A stretch of 64,000 bases of DNA, taken from the NCBI GenBank assembly GCA_018969295.1, contig JAGWYN010000012.1, positions 1 through 64,000 of the forward strand, read 5' to 3'. The stretch comes from Chloroflexota bacterium (GTDB lineage: Bacteria; Chloroflexota; Anaerolineae; Caldilineales; Caldilineaceae). The stretch's first letter is position 1; each line of letters starts with the position of its first letter. Both the position numbers and the translations under genes were made by a program. The notes beneath the pieces were generated by a model, which made no database searches, was not told the DNA's origin, and was given only the letters and a program-made list of their open reading frames with translations. Below, one piece after another: positions 31,810-39,519 of this stretch.

Positions 31810-32036
31810 GCAAGCTCTTTTCTTCCTGCCATCTGCACGGGTCATGGCCCGAGCGCTGTATTATTTTCCCACGGCAGAGGCTTCCTGGCCAAACCGTTGG
31901 CAAGTTTGATCGGCGGCTTTTTGCAGACCAGAACTCGATTTCCCCAGACACGACAAGCTCCCTGCCTCTCCCTCACGGTCGGGGTTCTGTGCCCGAGCCT
32001 GAGAACAGATCGCAGACAAGATCCTCAGCATTGGAT

Positions 32037-32061
32037 GACGCAAGAATAAACCGACGCAAGA
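32037..32061. promoter_or_regulatory. Direct repeat in the 495-bp divergent spacer
   Basis: GACGCAAGA occurs at 32037-32045 and again at 32053-32061, 16 nt apart (about 1.5 helical turns), about 115 nt upstream of the promoter at 32174. It could be a regulator site for the sugar-isomerase operon. The rest of the spacer 31810-32304 holds a T-rich stretch (32070-32100) and no recognisable gene. Confidence 0.3.
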
Positions 32062-32173
32062 GCTCTTCGGGTTTTTGTGTTGGGTGTGGGGTTTTTTCTT
32101 CCATGCCGTTGCAGGTTGTTGGAACCTCAATCACATCTTTGGGTTTGGCCCCTTGTGGCTGTTGCCGATCTGT

Positions 32174-32203
32174 TTGTCAGAGGGGCCGTGCTGGCCTTAC
32201 AAT
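32174..32203 (+). promoter_or_regulatory. Sigma70-type promoter of the sugar isomerase-mutarotase operon
   Basis: TTGTCA (32174-32179) and TACAAT (32198-32203) are separated by 18 nt, one mismatch to consensus in each hexamer. Transcription would start near 32210, giving a leader of about 95 nt before ATG 32305. The leader contains short palindromes (TCGATCGA, GTCGAC) that could be operator parts. Confidence 0.55.
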
Positions 32204-32304
32204 AGGAGGTGTGCAGTTGCCTGCTGCCGAGTCCGATTGGTTTGGCCAAGATCGATCGACGGGCACTGTGTCGACAAATTAGCGAGCCAGAGAAAGAAGA
32301 AGCT

Positions 32305-33774
32305 ATGCAGAAGGTATCTGTGCGTTCGAAGCGCGCTCGTGTAGGGGTTTTTGGGATCGGGTTGGCGGCCTATTGGCCGCAATTTGAGGGGTTGCGGGAT
32401 CTGTTGGTTGGCTACCAGCAGGAGGTGGAACGACGGCTGGCAGAGATGGGGGCGGAGGTCGTGTCGGCTGGGCTGGTCGATACGGCTCCGGCCGCGCAGG
32501 CGGCGGGCGACCATTTTGCCGCCCACAATGTGGATCTGATCGTCTGTTACGTCGGCACCTATTCGACCTCCTCGCAGGTGCTGCCGGCGGTGCAGCGGCG
32601 GCGTGCGCCGGTGCTGGTGCTCAACCTGCAGCCAGTCCCTGCCATGGAGTACCCCAACACGGACACGGCGGCCTGGCTGGCCAATTGCTGCGCCTGTTGT
32701 GTGCCCGAGATCTCGAATGCCTTTGCGCGCAGCCGGATCCAGTTCAACGTGGTCTCCGGCCTGCTCTTCCCGGCTGCGGGCACGGCCGCCCGCTATTTTG
32801 AGCGCGGCTGGCGTGAGATCGAGGATTGGGTGGCCGCTGCCGGGGTGATGCGCGAGCTGGCGTACGCTCGGGTCGGCTTTTTGGGGCATACCTACCCAGG
32901 TATGCTCGATATGTACTCTGATTTTACGATGCACCACGCTCAGCTGGGCACGCACATCGAGGTATTGGAGATGGACGACCTGCAGGTGCGGGTCAAGGCC
33001 GCAACGGCGTCGGAGATCGAAGCCAAGACGGCCGAGATCCACCAGGTCTTTGACATTGCCGTGCCCGGCCGTGACCGGCTGTCGCAGCCGGTCACGGCGG
33101 AGGCGCTGCGCTGGTCGGCGACGGTTGCCGTCGGGCTGGACAAGCTGGTGAACGATTTCAACCTCAATGGGCTGACCTACTACTATCGCGGGCTGGACGC
33201 CAACGAAAACGAAGAGCTGGGCTCGACGTTGATCGTGGGGAATTCGCTGCTGACCGCGCGCGGCATTCCGGCGGCAGGTGAAGGGGACCTCAAGACCTGC
33301 ATGGCCATGCTGATGATGGATCGGCTGGGCGCGGGCGGTTCCTACACCGAGTTTTACGCCATGGATTTCAACGAAGAGTTTGTGTTGATGGGGCACGATG
33401 GGCCTGGCCATCTCCAGATCAGCGCAGAGCGCCCGGTGCTGCGGGGGTTGGGGCTTTTTCATGGCAAACGTGGGTATGGGTTGTCGGTGGAGTTCAACGT
33501 CCAGCTGGGGCCGGTGACGATTCTGGGGCTGACACAGACCGCCGATGGACGGCTGAAGATGCTGGCGGCGGAGGGGGAATCGCTCCCAGGCAGCCGGCTG
33601 GAGATCGGCAACACCAACTCGCGGCTGCGTTTTGGCTTGGATCCTGCGGCCTTCATGGACGGCTGGTGTGAGCAGGGGCCGACCCACCATGTGGCGCTGG
33701 GGGTGGGCCATCAGCTGGGCAAGATTCGCAAACTGGCCCGGCTGCTGAATTTAGAGCTGGCGGTCGTCGGCTGA
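32305..33774 (+). CDS. L-arabinose isomerase-like aldose-ketose isomerase
   Basis: A 489-aa protein with the L-fucose/L-arabinose isomerase fold. The N-terminal substrate/Rossmann part (VGVFGIGLAAYWPQFEGL, then DLIVCYVGTYSTSSQVLPAVQ) matches AraA-type enzymes. Glu in TYYYRGLDANENEEL and MAMLMMDRLGAGGSYTEFYAMDFNEEFVLMGHDG includes the expected metal-binding Glu and His. It belongs to a divergent AraA-like clade rather than classical AraA. ATG 32305 is chosen for the AGAAAGAAGA purine-rich site and family start. An L-rhamnose mutarotase gene follows after 33 nt, suggesting L-rhamnose or a related 6-deoxysugar as substrate (inference). Confidence 0.82.
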   Translation: MQKVSVRSKRARVGVFGIGLAAYWPQFEGLRDLLVGYQQEVERRLAEMGAEVVSAGLVDTAPAAQAAGDHFAAHNVDLIVCYVGTYSTSSQVLPAVQRRRAPVLVLNLQPVPAMEYPNTDTAAWLANCCACCVPEISNAFARSRIQFNVVSGLLFPAAGTAARYFERGWREIEDWVAAAGVMRELAYARVGFLGHTYPGMLDMYSDFTMHHAQLGTHIEVLEMDDLQVRVKAATASEIEAKTAEIHQVFDIAVPGRDRLSQPVTAEALRWSATVAVGLDKLVNDFNLNGLTYYYRGLDANENEELGSTLIVGNSLLTARGIPAAGEGDLKTCMAMLMMDRLGAGGSYTEFYAMDFNEEFVLMGHDGPGHLQISAERPVLRGLGLFHGKRGYGLSVEFNVQLGPVTILGLTQTADGRLKMLAAEGESLPGSRLEIGNTNSRLRFGLDPAAFMDGWCEQGPTHHVALGVGHQLGKIRKLARLLNLELAVVG

Positions 33775-33807
33775 GGGTCGGCGGGCAGTCCCAAAAGGAG
33801 AAAACAA

Positions 33808-34131
33808 ATGAACCGAATTGGCTTTGTGCTCAAAGTGAAGGCGGACAAAATCGAAGAATACAAAGTGGAGCACCGCAACGTCTGGCCGGAGATGCAGGCG
33901 GCGCTGCGGGCCAGTGGCTGGCACAACTACTCGCTCTTCTTGCGCGAAGATGGGGTGCTTTTTGGCTATTTTGAGAGCCCGCACGACCTGGCGACGGCCA
34001 GCGCCCAGATGGCACAGCTCGAAGTCAACACGCGCTGGCAGGAGAAGATGGCCCCTTATTTTGAATCGACCGACAACGCCCGTCCGGACCGCATGTTGGT
34101 TGAACTGGAGCAGGTATTTTACCTGGCCTGA
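33808..34131 (+). CDS. rhaM: L-rhamnose mutarotase (RhaM/YiiL family)
   Basis: A 107-aa enzyme that interconverts alpha and beta anomers of L-rhamnose so that the isomerase receives the correct form. Its ferredoxin-like alpha/beta fold is evident: FVLKVKADKIEEYKVEHRNVWPEMQAALRASGWHNYSLFL with the catalytic His in EYKVEHRNVWPEM, then LFGYFES and a Trp-rich end. AAAGGAGAAAAC precedes ATG 33808. Length (107 vs about 104) is normal. Pairing with the isomerase gene supports a deoxysugar pathway; no kinase or aldolase is in view. Confidence 0.92.
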   Translation: MNRIGFVLKVKADKIEEYKVEHRNVWPEMQAALRASGWHNYSLFLREDGVLFGYFESPHDLATASAQMAQLEVNTRWQEKMAPYFESTDNARPDRMLVELEQVFYLA

Positions 34132-34138
34132 CGGTTGT

Positions 34139-34177
34139 GGCTCCCGGGTACAGAGAGGCGTGGCTGGCCCGGGAGCC
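34139..34177. terminator. Inverted repeat after rhaM
   Basis: GGCTCCCGGG (34139-34148) and CCCGGGAGCC (34168-34177) are perfect 10-bp complements enclosing 19 nt, starting 8 nt after the rhaM stop codon. There is no T-tract; a terminator or 3'-end stabiliser at the convergence with the NRPS operon is inferred. Confidence 0.5.
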
Positions 34178-34210
34178 TTCAGGAACGTTTGTCCAGCTTT
34201 GGGCGAACAA

Positions 34211-34244
34211 CCCCTCCAGCGCCAACCCGACAGCTCTGGAGGGG
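34211..34244. terminator. Second inverted repeat between rhaM and the NRPS cluster
   Basis: CCCCTCCAG (34211-34219) and CTGGAGGGG (34236-34244) form a perfect 9-bp stem around 16 nt. It lies downstream of the NRPS stop codon on the minus strand and probably serves the end of that 30-kb transcript. Confidence 0.45.
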
Positions 34245-34281
34245 CTCGGCAGCACGAATCGCTGCACCCTGTCAGACCTGT

Positions 34282-37200
34282 CTATTGATCGGTCAGATAC
34301 AAAGACAGGGTCTTTGCAACGCTCTGGACATGGGGCGGTTTCAGCATGGAAAAATGATTGCCGTCCACCTGTTGCGTGTGCAGGGGGAGCTGCAGCCATC
34401 GTTGCCAGCCGAGGGTGTCGTCTGACGGGGCTGTTTTCTGGGTCTTCAGCAGCAGGGCTGGCAGATCCAGCAGGGCTGTTGGCCTGTAGCGCATTTCGAC
34501 ATTGGCTTTGAAAAGGTCGTAGCTGACGAACATCGGGTCGTCCTCCAGTTGCGGCAGCTCAGCCTGGGCCAGCACCTGGTTGATGTGTTGCCACTGTTCG
34601 TTGTCGGACAAGGTGCGCAGAACTGCTTCTGCCAGGGGCGGCACAGCTTTGTTCTGCCAGAGGGCCAGCGCCTCTACTTTGCTGAGCAGCCACTGCACCC
34701 GATCGACGGTCGGTGCTGGCGGTTGTTCGGGGTTGGGGGCACTGCCGTCCAGCAGGACAAGCAGTTTTACCGTTTCGCCCTCTGCGCTCAGCTGGTGTGC
34801 CATCTCGAAGGCGACCTGGCATCCAAAGGAGTGGCCGCCCAGCAGATAGGGCCCTTGTGGTTGGACTGTCCGAATTGCGGCCAGATAGTGGGCTGCCATG
34901 GCCTCTACAGAGGGAAGGGGGCTGGTTGTGCCGTCGATTCCTGGGGCTTGCAGGCCGTAGACGGGGTGGTTTGTGTCCAGGGCGCTGGCCAGCGGGTAGA
35001 GTTGGTGTATCTGTCCGCTGATGTCGTGGACGCAGAAAAAAGGGCTCTGGGTTTGTCCGGGTCTGATCAGAACCAACGGAGAGCCGGGGGGCTGTTCGGC
35101 TGAGCTGTTCAAGAGGGTGGCCAACGCCTCAATGGTAGGATGTTGAAAGAGCTGGGTCAAGGACAGTTCCTGGGGAAAGTGCTGGCGGATGCGTGCGAGC
35201 AACTGGACAGCCAGCAACGAATGTCCCCCGATCTGGAAGAAGTTGTCGTGCACACCGATCGGTGTTGTTCCAAGCACACTTTGCCAGAGAGTGGCCAGCT
35301 GGGTTTCGACTGGGGTGCGTGGGGGAAGGGTGGGTCTGCTGCCGGCTGTCAGCTCTGTGCCGGGGGCGGGCAGTGCCTGGCGGTCCACCTTGCCATTGGG
35401 GGTGAGGGGCATGGCCTCCAACAGCACGAAGGTAGCAGGGATCATGTAAGCTGGGAGTTTGTTTTGCAGAGACTGTCGCAGCGTCTGAAGCAGCAGCAGT
35501 TCTGGTTGTGTGGGCAACTCTCTGTCAGCTGTGTGGGGCTGGGAATTTTCGGCAAACAGGCGTTGGTAGAACGGTGTCTGGCGAAACAGCGGGCGGTGGT
35601 GAGAGGCTGTGTAGGCAAAGTGGATGGGGGGTCCATGCTGCCGCACGATCTGGCCTTCGATCGCATAGTCTGGGTTCAGCTGGTTGTCGCTCAGCCAGCG
35701 CTGGCAGGTCAGGTGGAGGATGTCTCCGGCTGTCACGGAGACTCCTGGATCGAAGACAGGGAGGTAGACTGGCAGCCAGCAATGTTCGTGTGCCAGGGTG
35801 TCGATCACCTCTCCTGCGATGGTATGCAGATTCAACCAGACCAGAAAACCGTCCAGCCGGCCGTTGGTCTGGAGGGTCAGGGTATTGTGGTGGGTTGCCT
35901 GCAGCGGCAGAGGGGTGTTGAAATCCAGATCTTCGAAGATACCGGCGTCGGAGAGAAGGTGGCTGGCAGGGAAATTTTTGATACAGAGGCGCAGGTCGAA
36001 GGGATAGCCGACCTGTTCGAAGATTTTGTCGGTGTAATGGCGTGTGAGCGGGGCAAACTGTGGAGTGAGCCGCAGCGTATCGGGCAGGGTGACGGCTGCC
36101 ACTTTGGTGGTACTTTGTGCTGGGATCATTTTCCCTTCTGCTTTGAGGAAGCGGCGGGCGTTGTTCAGGATCACGGCAGCTCCTTCACAGCCGCCGATAG
36201 GTCCGACAATTTCTGACAGGCAGATGTCGGCTGCTTCTGGCAGTTCGACCTGGGTGGCGTCGCCGTGAACGACGGTAATCTGTTCGGTGAGCCCTCTCTG
36301 TTGGATGCGGGCGCGTGCGGATTGGGCGGCGGCAGCGTCACGTTCGATCGCATAGATTTTTTGTGCGCCTGCCTGCGCGCAGAGGATGGCCAGCACGGCG
36401 TCCTGTCCGGTGCCCACTTCGACCACGGTCTTGCCTTGGACGAGCTGCTGCATGGCGACCTGGTAGCTTTGGTTTCTGCGCAGGTCGTGGGTCATGGCGT
36501 AGTAGAGCAGGTCGTCGTAGACATAGTATTCGGCGACGGAGGGCCAGAGTTCGGGCTGGGCGGGGAGCGAAGCGGGCACAAGATAGGCTGTCAGGCGTGG
36601 GTCGTTGGCAGTATCTTGGCGCACGACCACCACCGCTTCTTGCACGGCGGGGTGTTCTTGGAGGGTGTTTTCGATTTCGCCCAGTTCGATTCGAAAACCG
36701 CGCACTTTGACCTGGTGGTCCAGCCGTCCCAGAAATTCGATCTGGCCGTCGGGCAGCCAGCGTCCCAGATCTCCTGTTTTGTAGAGTCGGTGGCGAGCCG
36801 GTTCTGGCGGCATTTCGGCCCAGCGGGCCACTTCTACAAAGCGTTCTGCGGTCAGTGCTGGCCGATTCAAATAGCCGCGGCCGACTCCTGCACCGCCGAT
36901 ATAGAGCTCCCCTGGCACGCCGATCGGGGTTGGCTGCTGGTGGGAATCCAAGAGATAGACCTGGACATTTGCCATGGGGCGTCCGATGGGGAGCGTCTGG
37001 CGCGGTTCTGGCCAGTCTCTGCTGTCCAGGATGGTGGCGCAGACGGTGGCTTCGGTGGGGCCATAGGCGTTGAAGAAACGGCGTCCGGGGGCCCAGCGTG
37101 CTGCCAGCGCTGGCGGGCACGCCTCTCCGGCCACGATCAGCGTCTGCAGCTGGGGGAGATTTTCCGGGTCGAGCAAGGTCAGGGCTGTCGGCACCAGGGT

Positions 37201-39519
37201 CAGGTGGGTGATGGCCTGTTGTTGAAGGGTCTGGGTCAACGCTGCGCCGGGCAGCAGGGCATCGGCTGAGGCCAGCACCAGGGTTGCACCTGAGCAGAGG
37301 GCCATGCCGATTTCAGCGATGGACGCATCAAAATTCAAGGAAGCCATCTGCAGGACCCGATCCCCGGGGTGGAGATCGAAGGCACGAATTTGTGCGCGCA
37401 CCAGGTTGCAGAGTCCACCTTGTTCGAGCAAGGTCCCTTTGGGCAGCCCGGTGGATCCGGAGGTATAGATGACATAGGCCAGGTGGGTGGCCAAGGCTTC
37501 TCCTGCTGGGGGGGTGAGGGGGGATTGTGCGATGGCAGCTGCGGCGTTTTCGAGGGAAAGCAGCGGCTGTGCGGCGGGGATCTGCGTTGTGACGTCGCTG
37601 TGGGTGATCACGACCTGGGGTGCTGCGTCGTGCAGGACAAACGCCAGCCTTTCGGCTGGGTAGTCGGGGTCCAGCGGAAGGTAGGCGCCCCCGGCCTTCC
37701 AGACAGCCAGCACGCTGACCACCAGGTCGATCGAGCGTTTCAGGCAGACACCGACCAGGCTTTCGGGGCCGACCCCCAGGGTGCGGAGGTGGTGGGCCAG
37801 CTGGTTGGCGCGCTGGTCGAGTGTGCGGTAGGTGAGTTGTTTGCTGCCGCATTGGAGGGCGAGTGCTTCTGGGGTTTGGCGGGTCTGGGTTTCAAACAGC
37901 TGTTGGATGCAGGGAGGGAGGGGGTCGGTCTGTTGGGTGGCATTCCAGTCGAGCAGGACCTGTTGGCGTTCGGCTGGGGTCAACAGGGGCAGCTGGCTGA
38001 TCGGGCGGTCTGCGCCACGGCCTGCATCGGCGACGATCTCTTGCAGCAGCACTTGGAAGTGGCTGGTCATCCGTTCGAGGGTGCTGGGGTCGAAGAGATC
38101 GGTGCTGTATTCCCACCAGCCAGCCAGCCCCTGGGCTGTCGGGTACAGGGCCAGGGAGAGGTCGAACTTGGTGGTGTGGGAGGGGGTGTCCAGCCAGCGG
38201 ATCTGCAGGCCGGGCAGGGTGAGAGGGGGCTGTGGCGTGTTTTGCAGGGCGAACATGCTTTGGAAGAGGGGGGCATGGCTGAGGCTGCGTTCTGGGTGGA
38301 GCGCTTCGACGACCAGTTCAAAAGGCAGATCTTGGTGGTCGTAGGCTGCCTGGGTGGTCTGGCGCACCCGTTCCAACAGTTGGCGGAAAGTCGGGTCGTC
38401 GCTCAGATCGCTGCGCAGGGCCAACGTGTTGACGAACATGCCGATGAGGGGTTCTATCTCCACCTGGGTGCGATTGGCGATCGGCGTGCCGACGACCAGA
38501 TCGTTTTGCCCGCTGTAGCGGTGCAGCAGCACTTTGAAGGCGGCCAGCAAGGTCATAAAGAGGGTGGTGTCGTTCTGGGCGCTCAAGGCGTTGAGTTCTG
38601 CGCTGAGGGTGGAGGTCAGTGCAAAGGAGAAGGTGGCTCCCCGGGAACTCTGCACAGCCGGGCGCGGCCGGTCGGTGGGCAAGGCCAGCAGGCTGGGCGC
38701 GCCGGCCAGATGGTTCTGCCAGTAGGCCAGCTGTTCGGTCAACGCTGCGCCTTGCAGCCAGGAGCGCTGCCAACTGGCATAATCGGCGTATTGGATCGCC
38801 AGCGGTGCCAACTGGGCGGGCTGTCCATTCACCTGTGCTGTGTAAAGGTGTGCAAATTCATCCAAAAAAATTCCGATTGACCAGCCATCGCTGGCAATGT
38901 GGTGGAGTGTGAGCAGCAGCAGGTGCCGGTCGGACGAGAGCCGAATCAGAGCGCCTCGGAGGGGCAGGTCGGTGGTCAGGTCAAAGGGTTTTTCCCCGAT
39001 GTGGGACTGCCATTCGGCGACTGCCGAGGGCTGTTGGTCAAAAGACAGCTCTTCGAGAGAGAGCAGCGACAAGGGGAAGGGGGTGGTGGGCGGTGCAACG
39101 ACCTGGTAGACGTCTCCGTGGGTGGTGCGGTAGCAGGTGCGCAGCACTTCATGGCGTTGTAGAATGCTTTGCAAGGCAGCGGTCACCGCTGGGACATCGA
39201 GGGGGCCATCCAGTGCAAAGGCCAGGGGGATGTGGTAGGCGCGGGCGTCGCCGGCCAATTGGCCCAAAAACCAGAGCCGCTGTTGCGCGTAGGAGAGGGG
39301 CAGCTCTGTCCTGCGGCGGGGGGAGAGCAGCGGCGGGCGTCTTTGCCCTGCCTGCGACTGTTTGAGAATCGCCAGCAGTTCTGGTTTGTAGGTTTGCAGC
39401 TGAGCGACCAAGGCGGCTGTCAGCTTGCCTTGGGGGGCGTTGCAGCGGAGTTGGTCGCCGTCGGCCCAGACTTTAATGTCCTGCTGTTCCAGTTCATGCA
39501 GAAACTCAGCGATTTTCAT
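34282..39519 (-). CDS. NRPS termination module: TubC docking-C-A(PRMT-like MT)-T-TE
   Basis: A 1745-aa last station of the assembly line. Order: TubC-like N-terminal docking domain (1-50); LCL-type condensation domain (about 70-500, HHIASDG near 211); adenylation domain (about 530-1000; TSGSTGLPKG near 688), interrupted after its A8 motif by a class I methyltransferase (about 1005-1330) that resembles protein arginine methyltransferases (VVEVGTGQDAVL, LSEIVGPIGG) rather than usual NRPS N-methyltransferases; A10 (PNGKVDR near 1375); carrier domain (IGGHSLL near 1432); and a type I thioesterase (GHSFG near 1568, late His in DGNHFS). Binding-pocket residues by alignment to GrsA read DAATIAAVC-K, so an aromatic amino acid (Phe/Tyr-like) is likely. 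The start overlaps the upstream gene by 4 nt. Confidence 0.9.
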   Translation of the reverse strand: MKIAEFLHELEQQDIKVWADGDQLRCNAPQGKLTAALVAQLQTYKPELLAILKQSQAGQRRPPLLSPRRRTELPLSYAQQRLWFLGQLAGDARAYHIPLAFALDGPLDVPAVTAALQSILQRHEVLRTCYRTTHGDVYQVVAPPTTPFPLSLLSLEELSFDQQPSAVAEWQSHIGEKPFDLTTDLPLRGALIRLSSDRHLLLLTLHHIASDGWSIGIFLDEFAHLYTAQVNGQPAQLAPLAIQYADYASWQRSWLQGAALTEQLAYWQNHLAGAPSLLALPTDRPRPAVQSSRGATFSFALTSTLSAELNALSAQNDTTLFMTLLAAFKVLLHRYSGQNDLVVGTPIANRTQVEIEPLIGMFVNTLALRSDLSDDPTFRQLLERVRQTTQAAYDHQDLPFELVVEALHPERSLSHAPLFQSMFALQNTPQPPLTLPGLQIRWLDTPSHTTKFDLSLALYPTAQGLAGWWEYSTDLFDPSTLERMTSHFQVLLQEIVADAGRGADRPISQLPLLTPAERQQVLLDWNATQQTDPLPPCIQQLFETQTRQTPEALALQCGSKQLTYRTLDQRANQLAHHLRTLGVGPESLVGVCLKRSIDLVVSVLAVWKAGGAYLPLDPDYPAERLAFVLHDAAPQVVITHSDVTTQIPAAQPLLSLENAAAAIAQSPLTPPAGEALATHLAYVIYTSGSTGLPKGTLLEQGGLCNLVRAQIRAFDLHPGDRVLQMASLNFDASIAEIGMALCSGATLVLASADALLPGAALTQTLQQQAITHLTLVPTALTLLDPENLPQLQTLIVAGEACPPALAARWAPGRRFFNAYGPTEATVCATILDSRDWPEPRQTLPIGRPMANVQVYLLDSHQQPTPIGVPGELYIGGAGVGRGYLNRPALTAERFVEVARWAEMPPEPARHRLYKTGDLGRWLPDGQIEFLGRLDHQVKVRGFRIELGEIENTLQEHPAVQEAVVVVRQDTANDPRLTAYLVPASLPAQPELWPSVAEYYVYDDLLYYAMTHDLRRNQSYQVAMQQLVQGKTVVEVGTGQDAVLAILCAQAGAQKIYAIERDAAAAQSARARIQQRGLTEQITVVHGDATQVELPEAADICLSEIVGPIGGCEGAAVILNNARRFLKAEGKMIPAQSTTKVAAVTLPDTLRLTPQFAPLTRHYTDKIFEQVGYPFDLRLCIKNFPASHLLSDAGIFEDLDFNTPLPLQATHHNTLTLQTNGRLDGFLVWLNLHTIAGEVIDTLAHEHCWLPVYLPVFDPGVSVTAGDILHLTCQRWLSDNQLNPDYAIEGQIVRQHGPPIHFAYTASHHRPLFRQTPFYQRLFAENSQPHTADRELPTQPELLLLQTLRQSLQNKLPAYMIPATFVLLEAMPLTPNGKVDRQALPAPGTELTAGSRPTLPPRTPVETQLATLWQSVLGTTPIGVHDNFFQIGGHSLLAVQLLARIRQHFPQELSLTQLFQHPTIEALATLLNSSAEQPPGSPLVLIRPGQTQSPFFCVHDISGQIHQLYPLASALDTNHPVYGLQAPGIDGTTSPLPSVEAMAAHYLAAIRTVQPQGPYLLGGHSFGCQVAFEMAHQLSAEGETVKLLVLLDGSAPNPEQPPAPTVDRVQWLLSKVEALALWQNKAVPPLAEAVLRTLSDNEQWQHINQVLAQAELPQLEDDPMFVSYDLFKANVEMRYRPTALLDLPALLLKTQKTAPSDDTLGWQRWLQLPLHTQQVDGNHFSMLKPPHVQSVAKTLSLYLTDQ

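Noticed and set aside
31810..32304. Possible riboswitch or small RNA in the 495-bp spacer
   Set aside because: Only short palindromes, one direct repeat and a T-rich patch were found; no known riboswitch core or convincing long stem.
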